A DNA stretch of 64,000 nucleotides, from positions 1 through 64,000 of IMG/VR virus record IMGVR_UViG_3300018080_000170. One strand, given 5' to 3'. Under the pieces are notes generated by a model. That model worked only from the letters and a program-made list of their open reading frames with translations. It did no database searches and was not told the origin of the DNA. The stretch is from a virus. The translations under genes were made by a program, and so were the position numbers. Below are positions 14,429-21,602 of the stretch, one piece after another (position 1 is the stretch's first letter; the number at the start of each line of letters is the position of its first letter).

Positions 14429-14644
14429 ATGAGAGTATTGTTAGTTGTTTGGGGCCTATTGACGGGCTTTTTGCTTGTGAAGGTTATCACTCTGTATATT
14501 GACAATGTGCAGTTAGAGGTTCGATATAGTATGGCATGGGATGCATTTAAGTGTTGTGCAAAGAATTTGACACCGACCGGCGCCCTTGGAACGAAAGAGT
14601 GTTGGGACGAGGCAGCAAGAAAATATTTGAAGGAGGAAGAGTAA
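14429..14644 (+). CDS. Small single-pass membrane protein
   Basis: Residues 3-23 (VLLVVWGLLTGFLLVKVITLY) are a membrane segment. The remaining 45 residues contain CC and C and are probably periplasmic. A strong AGGAGGAGG site precedes it. Role unknown. Confidence 0.6.
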   Translation: MRVLLVVWGLLTGFLLVKVITLYIDNVQLEVRYSMAWDAFKCCAKNLTPTGALGTKECWDEAARKYLKEEE

Positions 14645-14949
14645 TGAAGGCTAAGACAGTTAAGGTTTCGGTCCCAGCTGAAACATACGCTGAGATCGAA
14701 GCCCAGCTTAAAAAGGATGTAAAGAAACAACTTACCACCCTCGAGCGTCAGGTAAAGAACAAAGAGGCTACAATTAATCGCCTTAAGAATAAAATCAATG
14801 AGCTTCAGGGTAATCAACGAGAAGTTGTTGAAAAAGCCCATAAGATTGTCCAAGCTTTTAGTCAGCTTACAGCGCTACAGGAATTGGCTGAGGAGTGGTT
14901 GGGAAAGAAGTATAAGCTTGAGGAAAATAATGAGGAGGATTACTGGTGA
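14644..14949 (+). CDS. Coiled-coil protein, 101 residues
   Basis: ATG 14644 overlaps the previous stop and follows AAGGAGGAAGAG. Residues about 20-70 form a long heptad-type coiled coil (KKQLTTLERQVKNKEATINR). Soluble, probably oligomeric; function unknown. Confidence 0.6.
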   Translation: MKAKTVKVSVPAETYAEIEAQLKKDVKKQLTTLERQVKNKEATINRLKNKINELQGNQREVVEKAHKIVQAFSQLTALQELAEEWLGKKYKLEENNEEDYW

Positions 14950-15422
14950 AAATTAAAAAAGTAGATTGGTATTGCTTCAACCATGAGAAAGTTTATGAGA
15001 AGTTTGAAGGCGATTTGAAGTTTATCAATGAGTTTTGTGTTAGAGGCTGGTATCAGCCTGTTGCTGTTTATCGCAATTCTAATCCCAATCGTGAGAAGAA
15101 TCATAAAGATTATATGCTTCTATTTATGGACTATGAGTATACCTTCTTTGGTCCAGAAGAAGAGGCGCCAAGACGTCTTATTGTATCTGGAATGGATGCA
15201 GATGAAATGGAAAAATATCGCTATCAGGGGGCTGTTCATTGCTTGGAATGTGATACAGTCTTGTATAGTATTAATAGACACCACTACCATACATGTGATT
15301 GTCCGAATAAGGCAATGGTAGATGGTGGAAAAGATTATTTGAAATATGGCTCAAAGAATGGCGCGATTAGAGTTGTTAAGCTTGACCTATTGACTAATAC
15401 GATTGTAGAGGATAAAGAATGA
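14946..15422 (+). CDS. Protein with C-terminal DUF7695-like Cys/His domain
   Basis: GTG start within GTGA, after GGAGGATT. Residues about 95-150 contain VHCLECDTVLYS, HHYHTCDC and VDGGKDYLKYG, the layout of a small DUF7695-type metal-binding domain seen in phage proteins. The N-terminal 90 residues are of unknown fold. It is translationally coupled to the PRPP synthetase gene. Confidence 0.6.
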   Translation: MKIKKVDWYCFNHEKVYEKFEGDLKFINEFCVRGWYQPVAVYRNSNPNREKNHKDYMLLFMDYEYTFFGPEEEAPRRLIVSGMDADEMEKYRYQGAVHCLECDTVLYSINRHHYHTCDCPNKAMVDGGKDYLKYGSKNGAIRVVKLDLLTNTIVEDKE

Positions 15423-16387
15423 GTATTAAAGTTTTCTGTGGAACTGCTTCAATGAGTCTTGCTAGCGACATAGTTGCAGATTTAAGTGTATTACTTGGCC
15501 ATTGTGTTACTTTGGGGGAGATGTCGGGGAAGCGTTTTGATGACAAAGAGCTGTTTGTAAAGGTAGAAGAAAGCGTAAGAGGAGAGGATGTATTCGTTGT
15601 TCAATCTACTAGCTCACCAGCTAACGAAACTTTAATGGAGCTTCTGATTATAATTGATGCCCTAAAGAGAGCCTCGGCTGGCAGGGTAACAGCTGTGATT
15701 CCTTATTTTGGATATGCGCGACAAGATCGCAAAACCTCGCCTCGAACGGCGATTACAGCTAAATTGGTAGCAGATCTAATCACAGTCTCAGGAGCAGATC
15801 GAGTGATCACCATTGATCTTCATTCGCCTCAAATTCAAGGTTTTTTTAACATTCCAGTTGACCACCTTTTGGCCGGTCCGCTTTTTGTTAAGTATATTGA
15901 AGAGCGCTATTCATGGGATGATAAACTTACGATTGTTTCGCCGGATGCCGGAGGAGCAGCGAGAGCTCATACATTTGCTAAATATTTAGGCGTTCCTTTG
16001 GCGGTGATGAGTAAGAGGCGGAATGAACATAATAAAGTCGAGACGATGGAAATTATTGGAGATGTAAAGGGAAGAGATATTTTTATCTTTGATGATATGT
16101 GTGATACAGCTGGAACGCTGCTTATGGCGGCCGATGTGTTGAAAGAAAAAGGGGCGGAGGATGTGAGAGCAGCAGTCACTCATCCGGTGCTTTCTGGGTG
16201 GACGATGGATAGGATAGAACAGTCTGAATCATTAACAGAATTAATTATAACTGATACAATTAAGCTTGAAGAACGAATTGAAGATTCTGATAAGATTCAA
16301 ATCGTTTCGGTGGCCGGGCTATTGGCACAGGCAATTAGATGTATTTATACTGATGACTCAATAGGAGCCTTATATAGCTATAAATAA
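15419..16387 (+). CDS. prs: Ribose-phosphate pyrophosphokinase (PRPP synthetase)
   Basis: It makes PRPP from ribose 5-phosphate and ATP, feeding nucleotide and NAD synthesis. At 322 residues it is full length. Visible signatures are PYFGYARQDRKTSPRTAIT (95-113), DLHSPQIQGFF (133-143), the KRRNEHN flexible loop (199-205) and the PRPP loop DDMCDTAGT (225-233). All key residues appear present, so it should be active. Phages often pair this enzyme with a nicotinamide phosphoribosyltransferase to rebuild NAD; no such partner is in this window. Its start is coupled by ATGA to the previous gene. A structured RNA follows immediately. Confidence 0.95.
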   Translation: MSIKVFCGTASMSLASDIVADLSVLLGHCVTLGEMSGKRFDDKELFVKVEESVRGEDVFVVQSTSSPANETLMELLIIIDALKRASAGRVTAVIPYFGYARQDRKTSPRTAITAKLVADLITVSGADRVITIDLHSPQIQGFFNIPVDHLLAGPLFVKYIEERYSWDDKLTIVSPDAGGAARAHTFAKYLGVPLAVMSKRRNEHNKVETMEIIGDVKGRDIFIFDDMCDTAGTLLMAADVLKEKGAEDVRAAVTHPVLSGWTMDRIEQSESLTELIITDTIKLEERIEDSDKIQIVSVAGLLAQAIRCIYTDDSIGALYSYK

Positions 16388-16397
16388 GCGGAGGCGT

Positions 16398-16538
16398 GTG
16401 CTCAAATATAGTGCTCGGATCCCTAGGTGGATGGGAGGGTTAGGTGTTAGGGCAAGCTATAGAAACCCATCACTCTCTATAGCCTCTGCGAATACGTCCA
16501 CCCAATGGCCGTCCTAACACGTCCGTTGGGCCGAGCAC
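16398..16538 (+). ncRNA. Large pseudoknotted intergenic RNA
   Basis: GTGCTCGG (16411-16418) pairs perfectly with CCGAGCAC (16531-16538), enclosing about 110 bases. Inside, GGTGGATG (16426-16433) pairs with CGTCCACC (16495-16502) and GTGTTAGGGC (16444-16453) pairs with GTCCTAACAC (16511-16520). The latter crosses the former, so this is a pseudoknot. GCTATAG/CTATAGC (16456-16462/16477-16483) is a seven-pair hairpin, and CCCAA/TTGGG may close another. A second GTGCTC at 16398-16403 can compete for the same 3' strand. This looks like a ribozyme, switch or stable RNA. It lies between the PRPP synthetase and a membrane protein gene. Class unknown. Confidence 0.75.
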
Positions 16539-16556
16539 AAAGAAAAAGGAAAGGGA

Positions 16557-16847
16557 ATGATTAAACGATTACTAGCACTGAACATAATGCTTAAGTTTCT
16601 GGATGTATATCTAACGCGGATTGCGTTAGGTATTGGAGGAAGAGAGGCTAATCCGATAGCTGATTTTCTCATGCAGATTCTAGGAGTTGATTGGGCTTTG
16701 TTACTATTATTTTGCTGGGTAGTAGCAATTATGACAATCATTGCTCAGTACTATTCTAAAGCAGTTTATGTACTTGGAATTATTGGTATTTTGCATGGCT
16801 CCGTTGTCTTGTGGAATAGTTATGTGATCTATAGACTTTTAGCTTGA
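16557..16847 (+). CDS. DUF5658-like membrane protein
   Basis: 96 residues with three to four hydrophobic segments. The N-terminal region FLDVYLTRIALGIGGREANP fits the D-x-x-x-T...GG-x-E-x-NP pattern of DUF5658, a small membrane family of unknown function. It sits 19 bases after the pseudoknotted RNA, with AGGAAAGGGA as ribosome binding site, and may be controlled by it (inference). Confidence 0.65.
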   Translation: MIKRLLALNIMLKFLDVYLTRIALGIGGREANPIADFLMQILGVDWALLLLFCWVVAIMTIIAQYYSKAVYVLGIIGILHGSVVLWNSYVIYRLLA

Positions 16848-16872
16848 TCTTTGGTCCGAAGTAGGATATAAT
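16844..16872 (+). promoter_or_regulatory. Sigma-70-like promoter
   Basis: TTGATC at 16844-16849, a 17-base spacer and TATAAT at 16867-16872. It overlaps the end of the previous gene and is 20 bases upstream of the next start. One of the best matches to consensus in the window. Confidence 0.75.
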
Positions 16873-16892
16873 AAAGATAGAGGAGAAAGATC

Positions 16893-17183
16893 ATGAAGAG
16901 ATTTTTGCTGTGCCCGCAGGATGGAGGGTTACACGATATAGAATGCGACGATCATAATGTCAAGATGACATACTCGGAGTTTGATAAAAGCTGGACTAAG
17001 CCCGGTGGTGTTTGTGGAAAGCTTCACGACCATGGGAATGGTCTTTCTATTAAGACAGATGGGGCTGAGTATAGGTGGGATTATTGTAAGGCGTATTACA
17101 TCTTCACGATGTTGGAAGAGTATTATAAAGCGAGCGGTCAAGATCCTTATTGTCGAAAGTTTGAGGTGGAGGAAGTTAAATAG
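16893..17183 (+). CDS. Hypothetical protein, 96 residues
   Basis: ATG after GAGGAGAAAGATC. The product has several Cys and His (CPQDGG, ECDDH, VCGKLHDH, DYC, YCRK) that could bind metal. No known domain. Its TAG overlaps the GTG of the next gene. Confidence 0.6.
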   Translation: MKRFLLCPQDGGLHDIECDDHNVKMTYSEFDKSWTKPGGVCGKLHDHGNGLSIKTDGAEYRWDYCKAYYIFTMLEEYYKASGQDPYCRKFEVEEVK

Positions 17184-17683
17184 TGTCAGAAGTCTTCTTT
17201 ACATCGGATCATCATTTCGGTCATACCAATATCATCAAACATACTAATCGTCCGTTTAAAAATGCTAATCAAATGAATGAACGCTTGATAGCTGAATGGA
17301 ATACAATTGTTCGGCCAGATGATGTAGTTTATCATTTGGGCGATTTTGCCTGGGGTAATAACGCAGAGAGAATTGGTTCGTTCATAAAAAGATTAAATGG
17401 GAACAAACATTTGGTTCTCGGTAATCATGATAAATTGAAACCTTTTTCATATGTTGAGGCTGGCTTTCTGAGCGTGCATACCAGTCTAGAGTTTAATGGT
17501 ATTTATTTGGCTCATGATCCGGCTGTTAAAGTAGCCTTACAGAAAGGTGATTGGTTAATTCATGGACACATTCATAATCTATGGAAAATAGAAGAGGATA
17601 AGAAACTGATTAATGTATCAGTGGAAGTTTGGGACTATAAACCGGTTATGTACGAAACCTTACGATGTATAATAAAGGAGTAA
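17183..17683 (+). CDS. Calcineurin-like metallophosphoesterase
   Basis: 166 residues with every signature block: SDHHFGH (D9, H11), HLGDF (D54), LGNHD (N81, H82), AHDP (H111) and HGHIH (H127, H129), which together hold two metal ions. It resembles the small predicted phosphoesterases common in phages that contain DHHFGHTNII. It should hydrolyse a phosphodiester or phosphomonoester, possibly a nucleotide; the substrate cannot be told. GTG start overlapping the previous stop. Confidence 0.85.
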   Translation: MSEVFFTSDHHFGHTNIIKHTNRPFKNANQMNERLIAEWNTIVRPDDVVYHLGDFAWGNNAERIGSFIKRLNGNKHLVLGNHDKLKPFSYVEAGFLSVHTSLEFNGIYLAHDPAVKVALQKGDWLIHGHIHNLWKIEEDKKLINVSVEVWDYKPVMYETLRCIIKE

Positions 17684-17693
17684 ATCCGCCCTG

Positions 17694-17727
17694 TAAAGGG
17701 TATTATAAAAGTCGCTCCGTCGGGAGC
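17694..17727 (+). other. Two small hairpins in the leader of the cloverleaf RNA
   Basis: CCC-tgtaaa-GGG (17689-17700 region) and GCTCC-GTCG-GGAGC (17714-17727) lie between the phosphoesterase gene and the cloverleaf-like RNA. They may belong to the same transcript. Confidence 0.4.
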
Positions 17728-17742
17728 AATGTACAAGACATA

Positions 17743-17843
17743 GCGCTGGGGCGAGGCTGGCTCGCCCAACCCGGGTTCTAGAACTGGGTAAGTGCACAGG
17801 GTTTTAGCGCAGAGTTCGCTAGAAGTTAGTCAGACCCCAGCGC
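17743..17843 (+). ncRNA. Cloverleaf-like structured intergenic RNA
   Basis: GCGCTGGGG (17743-17751) pairs perfectly with CCCCAGCGC (17835-17843). Three hairpins lie inside: GGCGAG/CTCGCC (17750-17755/17761-17766, sharing two G with the outer stem), ACCCGG/CTGGGT (17769-17774/17784-17789) and TTTTAGCG/CGCTAGAA (17802-17809/17817-17824). The 101-base element looks tRNA-shaped but lacks tRNA arm lengths, a normal T loop and a CCA end. It shares no clear sequence with the other three RNAs. Function unknown. Confidence 0.7.
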
Positions 17844-17866
17844 CCTTATTTGAGGAGGAGAGGAAA

Positions 17867-18109
17867 GTGGCCAATAAGGAAATAAATACGGGAGGAATTA
17901 GCGTTACTGGGCTACTGGGAGTTGCTTTTGTCGTGTTGAAGTTGACGGGAGTAATTGATTGGTCTTGGGGTTGGGTGCTAGCGCCATTTTGGATTCCACT
18001 AGTTATATTTTTGACGATTTTCGCAATGGCAATTGTGGGATTTGTGGTATTTGCTCTTGGCAAAGCGTATATGCAACAAAGACGAGATAAGAGGAGGTAT
18101 GGACGATGA
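17867..18109 (+). CDS. Small membrane protein (transmembrane Fragile-X-F type)
   Basis: The GTG at 17867 follows GAGGAGGAGAGG. The 80-residue product has two membrane segments, about 12-30 and 40-65. NTGGISVTGLLGVAFVVLKL, then G-V-I-D-W-S-W-x-W-V-L-A-P-F-W, resembles a small phage membrane family labelled transmembrane Fragile-X-F protein. A longer frame starting at 17792 would run through the RNA and is rejected. Coupled to the next gene by ATGA. Confidence 0.65.
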   Translation: MANKEINTGGISVTGLLGVAFVVLKLTGVIDWSWGWVLAPFWIPLVIFLTIFAMAIVGFVVFALGKAYMQQRRDKRRYGR

Positions 18110-18651
18110 GGAGAGCATTATTTGCAGTTACGTTAATCTTGATGGGCTTATTTTTAATTAGCTGTGGAAGCGAGAAGATCGTTGAAACAGTTACTAATAA
18201 TGGACCACAAGGTGAACAAGGAGAAATGGGAGAGCCGGGCGAAACGGTTGTTGTAGAGGTTCCAACTCTACCGGAGTTTGTTGGTGAGTATTATTTGCCA
18301 TTTTCTGGCTATGTTATCATCAATGTGAACCATGAGGATGAATACTCTGTTACAGCTCGCTATGAAACATTGAACCCAGACGACTCTATTTGCGTGTTAT
18401 CTCTGAATGGAAGTACAATTGATTTGCATAATGATATCTTGCTGTATGGAGCAACAGTGAGCCTTGTTAGCGGAAATTGTGATGACGATACTACAGGAGC
18501 AGCTTTATCGACTGGCTCAGGTCGAAACTACCGATATGAAGTAGTGATTGGCTTTAATGATGATGATTTGCTAACAGTTAACTTGCAAGTGTTTCAGACC
18601 CGCAATGGGGTGACAACTCGAGTTATTAACCGAGATATGGTTGAGGAATAA
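18106..18651 (+). CDS. Lipoprotein with short collagen-like stretch
   Basis: A lipoprotein signal peptide ends in LISC with C20 as the lipidated residue. Five Gly-X-Y triplets follow (GPQGEQGEMGEPGET, residues about 33-47), then a beta-rich domain of about 130 residues containing two Cys. It should be anchored in the host membrane facing outward. Collagen-like repeats trimerise in phage fibres. A host-surface role such as superinfection exclusion is inference. Coupled to its upstream neighbour. Confidence 0.7.
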   Translation: MRRALFAVTLILMGLFLISCGSEKIVETVTNNGPQGEQGEMGEPGETVVVEVPTLPEFVGEYYLPFSGYVIINVNHEDEYSVTARYETLNPDDSICVLSLNGSTIDLHNDILLYGATVSLVSGNCDDDTTGAALSTGSGRNYRYEVVIGFNDDDLLTVNLQVFQTRNGVTTRVINRDMVEE

Positions 18652-18652
18652 A

Positions 18653-18985
18653 ATGAAACTAGAAGAACTGAAAGATTTTTATCTTATTTTGGTTAATGAA
18701 GAAGACAATCTTGTTTGTCAGAATACTAGTTATCTTTCCAAAGATTGCGCAATCAATGAAAATTGCTGTATCTCAGCACAATATTTGCATACTAGCGAAG
18801 AAGGGTACGATGGATGCCCGAGTATAAATTACGGAGATTTTCATAAGTGGGAAGCCTATGAGTATTTTACTCAAGCTTTTGAGAATGTAAAATCGCCTGA
18901 AACAAAAATTACTTTACTATATCAAATGTTGTTAAGAACAACTCGTCAGCTGCAAGAGCTTAGATGTCAGTTAAGGAGCGTATAA
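18653..18985 (+). CDS. Hypothetical protein, 110 residues
   Basis: ATG 18653 follows TGAGGAAT. The N-terminal half has clustered Cys (VCQNTSY, KDCAINENCCIS, GCPS); the C-terminal half is helical and resembles a short dimerisation helix. Function unknown. The stop overlaps the next start (TAATG). Confidence 0.55.
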   Translation: MKLEELKDFYLILVNEEDNLVCQNTSYLSKDCAINENCCISAQYLHTSEEGYDGCPSINYGDFHKWEAYEYFTQAFENVKSPETKITLLYQMLLRTTRQLQELRCQLRSV

Positions 18986-19167
18986 TGACAGCCTGGAAAG
19001 CAGCACCTACAAAGCGCGAAACAGGGAGACCTCGTAAGAAGTGCCCTAAGTGCGGTAATGATATGATTGTAGCTAAAAAGGCTGAAAATTGGAAGTCTAT
19101 TTGGATGTGCGAGAAGTGTGATCATAGGATGCCCAAAGTTAAGGGAGATGTGGAGTATTGGAAATGA
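18985..19167 (+). CDS. Zinc-ribbon protein
   Basis: 60 residues; ATG 18985 is seven bases from AAGGAG. CPKCGN and CEKC lie about 22 residues apart, a classic zinc ribbon, preceded by GRPRKK, an AT-hook-like basic segment. It could bind nucleic acid. Coupled to the next gene by ATGA. Confidence 0.6.
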   Translation: MTAWKAAPTKRETGRPRKKCPKCGNDMIVAKKAENWKSIWMCEKCDHRMPKVKGDVEYWK

Positions 19168-19382
19168 AGATTTATGGCGTACTAAACGACTGGGATTGTA
19201 AGGAACTTTACTACAAGACCAAAAAAGCAGCACGGGAAGCTGCTGAGCGTATTTGTGACCGAATGAATAAAAAACATCGTGGAACTAAAACGATTGTGCT
19301 TGATTTTACAAAACGCACGTCTCCAAAAGAAGAAAGCGAGACGTGCGTTTCAATCTTTGAGCACACTGTGAGGGAAAAATGA
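19164..19382 (+). CDS. Small hypothetical protein, 72 residues
   Basis: Coupled ATGA start. Contains KTKKAAREAAERICDRMNKK, an amphipathic basic helix. No recognised domain. Coupled again to the next gene. Confidence 0.55.
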   Translation: MKIYGVLNDWDCKELYYKTKKAAREAAERICDRMNKKHRGTKTIVLDFTKRTSPKEESETCVSIFEHTVREK

Positions 19383-19633
19383 TTAAGTATATCTTGATCG
19401 TGTTAACAGGATTATTGCTTCTCTGTATAATGAACGTGGTAAGGGCAGATGTAGGGGATGTTTGCATTAATTATAGTGAAATGATGTCAGCATGTACTCA
19501 GCTTTGTCGTTTTAAGGGAATGGAAAGAACCGGTTTTGATTTTACAGGAGAGGTGAATATAAATTTAATGACTGGGACTAAGAGGTGTATTTGTGAAAAA
19601 GCAAAGAAGAAAGACACCGACAAAGGTAATTAA
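19379..19633 (+). CDS. Small exported Cys-containing protein
   Basis: Residues 1-24 form a signal peptide (ILIVLTGLLLLCIMNVVRADV) with a plausible cleavage after RA-D. The 60-residue mature part has five Cys (VCINY, ACTQLC, RCIC) likely to form disulfides in the periplasm. It overlaps the metzincin gene by 41 bases, so the two are probably co-expressed. Confidence 0.6.
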   Translation: MIKYILIVLTGLLLLCIMNVVRADVGDVCINYSEMMSACTQLCRFKGMERTGFDFTGEVNINLMTGTKRCICEKAKKKDTDKGN

Positions 19634-20363
19634 ATTCCCAGATTTAAAGAAACCTCGTTTATCGCTAAGGCAGCGATTTCTTGAGAACTTTTGGTTACAA
19701 ATTCTTGTGAGACTTATCTTGTTAATGGCAACCTTATATTTAATTGTTAGTTTGATTGGCTGTGGAGAAGATCTCAGTAATTGCGGAAAGGAAAGTTTTC
19801 CGGCAACATTCTATGTTCACAGCGATTTTCCTGAGGAACGTATCCAGTATATTGAAGAGGCAATGGAATTGTGGAACCAGGCTTTAGGAAAAGAGGTTTT
19901 TAAATATGGCGGCCGCTCTGATGATCCTTATGATACGGATGATTATATTAATACAATTCAGTGGTTAGGAGACGAACTAAGTGATGAAGCCGCAGGGGAT
20001 GCAGTTTGGTGGATAGGTTGTGGAGCAAAAATAAGATGCGATGTTAGAGTAAAAAAATATGGATTTGGGGTTCCCAAAACAAATGAGGATGGATCAAGAA
20101 CATATTACGCTGATATGGGAAATGATTATCTTCGAGCTTTAATAATGCATGAGCTCGGACATTGTATGAATTTACGACACACAGAGAATAAGTTCGATAT
20201 TATGTATGGTGATGGAATCTATAATCCTAGCGGTGAATACGAATTGAGTATATTTGATATTGAGAGAGCAAAGAAAGAGCTTGGTTTAAGCGAGGAGATT
20301 TACTACGAGAATGGACAGCCTAATCGAACTAATCTCTGCGTAACAAAAACATTTTCGGAGTAA
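19593..20363 (+). CDS. Metzincin-like metallopeptidase lipoprotein
   Basis: The 256-residue protein has a basic tail (1-32), a hydrophobic segment (33-56) ending in LIGC with C57 as probable lipid site, and a matrixin-like catalytic domain. HELGHCMNLRH at 186-196 gives three zinc ligands and catalytic Glu, and DIMYG at 202-206 is a Met-turn. It should be a membrane-anchored, outward-facing protease. GTG start after AAGAGG. Phage-encoded metzincins on the host surface are unusual; targets could be host surface proteins or competing phages (inference). Confidence 0.8.
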   Translation: MKKQRRKTPTKVIKFPDLKKPRLSLRQRFLENFWLQILVRLILLMATLYLIVSLIGCGEDLSNCGKESFPATFYVHSDFPEERIQYIEEAMELWNQALGKEVFKYGGRSDDPYDTDDYINTIQWLGDELSDEAAGDAVWWIGCGAKIRCDVRVKKYGFGVPKTNEDGSRTYYADMGNDYLRALIMHELGHCMNLRHTENKFDIMYGDGIYNPSGEYELSIFDIERAKKELGLSEEIYYENGQPNRTNLCVTKTFSE

Positions 20364-20945
20364 GTGGTGAGAGAGATAATAAAAGCATTGAAAGACATTG
20401 AACCAAAAACGGGACTGTGGCAAAAAATCTATCTATCCGATTGGTTTGATGTGATCTATAGACCCTATTGTAGGGTGTGGCATTTCTGTTCTACGATTAA
20501 GAAAATGTTTATATATTTCCCACTTATTTGGCGCGACCAAGATTGGGATGCTGATTTTCTATATGAGATGATGGAATTTAAGATGGAGCGGATGCTGAAA
20601 GCTCTCAAAGAAGGAAGTGCCGAACATGATAAGGATACTCTACAGGCTCTCAGGATTTGTGCTCGCATTATGCATCGCCTAAGTCACAGGTGGGAGTATC
20701 ATGATCGTATTTGGGCTCGTCATGATGAGAAGTGGGGTAATATTAAATCTCGTTTCGGTCCCTCGCGCGAGGATGGACTCCGCCAGTGGATCGTGGAAAG
20801 AGAGAATGTCAAAACTCCTGAGGACGAAGAGCAAGAAAGAAAAGATATGTTTGAGTGTATAGAAATGGAAGAAAAGATTGTGTCAAGAGATCTAAAGATA
20901 TTTGGTAAGTTGTTTGCCAAATATTCAAGATCATGGTGGGACTGA
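20364..20945 (+). CDS. Conserved phage protein (YFPLIWRDQDWD type)
   Basis: A 193-residue protein containing YFPLIWRDQDWDADFLYEMM, FKMERM, HDEKWG and a C-terminal WWD. These blocks resemble a conserved family found in many tailed phages with no known activity. GTG start at 20364 or 20367. Soluble and helical. Confidence 0.65.
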   Translation: MVREIIKALKDIEPKTGLWQKIYLSDWFDVIYRPYCRVWHFCSTIKKMFIYFPLIWRDQDWDADFLYEMMEFKMERMLKALKEGSAEHDKDTLQALRICARIMHRLSHRWEYHDRIWARHDEKWGNIKSRFGPSREDGLRQWIVERENVKTPEDEEQERKDMFECIEMEEKIVSRDLKIFGKLFAKYSRSWWD

Positions 20946-20947
20946 TC

Positions 20948-21154
20948 ATGAAAAAGACATTTACGCTTACGTTTGTGGCCGATGAATCATTTACAATGGA
21001 GCAGTTGGACAATCTTTTGTGGGATGCTGGATATAGAAATGAGCTCTATTTTCCAGTTGACAAGACTTCTCATCCAGTAATGAAGGTAGAAAAACGCAAT
21101 GAAAACAAAAATAAAGGTACTCATCGCGCTGGTTTTTTTGACACTGGCGTCTAA
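20948..21154 (+). CDS. Small hypothetical protein, 68 residues
   Basis: ATG 20948 just after the previous stop. Alternating beta N-terminus (KKTFTLTFVADESFTMEQLD). It overlaps the next gene by 56 bases, so its C-terminus could be a chance extension. Confidence 0.45.
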   Translation: MKKTFTLTFVADESFTMEQLDNLLWDAGYRNELYFPVDKTSHPVMKVEKRNENKNKGTHRAGFFDTGV

Positions 21155-21410
21155 TGTGTATTCTTTTGACCACGAAGATAAACTATATCATGCTGGTGGG
21201 TCTTTTGCGATTAACCATGTTCTATATGTAGTCTGCAAAAACCAATTGAAATTTAGCAAGAATGAGTGTATAATAGGGAGTAGTGTGGTTACTATGGGAT
21301 TGGGGCTGGCAAAGGAATACGTTAAAGATCCTCAAGCAGATCCCTATGATATCTTAGCTAACTCAGGAGGCATCGGGCTATCAATCCCGTTTCTTATCTG
21401 GGAGTATTAA
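21099..21410 (+). CDS. YfiM-like (DUF2279) periplasmic protein
   Basis: Residues 1-23 are a signal peptide (MKTKIKVLIALVFLTLASNV...). The mature part contains DKLYHAGGSFAIN, GLGLAKEYVKDPQADPYD and ANSGGIG, which fit the YfiM/DUF2279 family (DK-x-x-H, KE, D, AN-x-x-G). Function in bacteria is poorly known. A phage copy would sit in the host periplasm, possibly modifying the envelope. Confidence 0.65.
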   Translation: MKTKIKVLIALVFLTLASNVYSFDHEDKLYHAGGSFAINHVLYVVCKNQLKFSKNECIIGSSVVTMGLGLAKEYVKDPQADPYDILANSGGIGLSIPFLIWEY

Positions 21411-21602
21411 ATGCCGAAATGCTACGTCCGAGAGAAGGACGAAAATGGTAAATGGGTCAACACTCCGTTTGACACCTATGAAGAAGCATCAGAGTATGTA
21501 GATAGGAAATATTGCAAATGGGAGTGGGAGGAGCGTCAAAAGAAGAAGGAAAGGAAAGAATCCAAACAGTCAAAACTACAGGATGTGACTTTTAACAAAT
21601 AA
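21411..21602 (+). CDS. Small charged protein, 63 residues
   Basis: Starts immediately after the previous stop. It carries YVREKDENGKWVNTPFDTYEE, then a Lys/Glu-rich tail. No domain. Last gene of the accessory island. Confidence 0.5.
   Translation: MPKCYVREKDENGKWVNTPFDTYEEASEYVDRKYCKWEWEERQKKKERKESKQSKLQDVTFNK

Noticed and set aside
17743-17843. A second tRNA
   Set aside because: Arm lengths, T loop and 3' end do not fit, although the outline is cloverleaf-like.
17792-18109. A longer version of the small membrane protein starting at 17792
   Set aside because: The extra 25 codons lie inside the cloverleaf-like RNA; GTG 17867 has a strong binding site.
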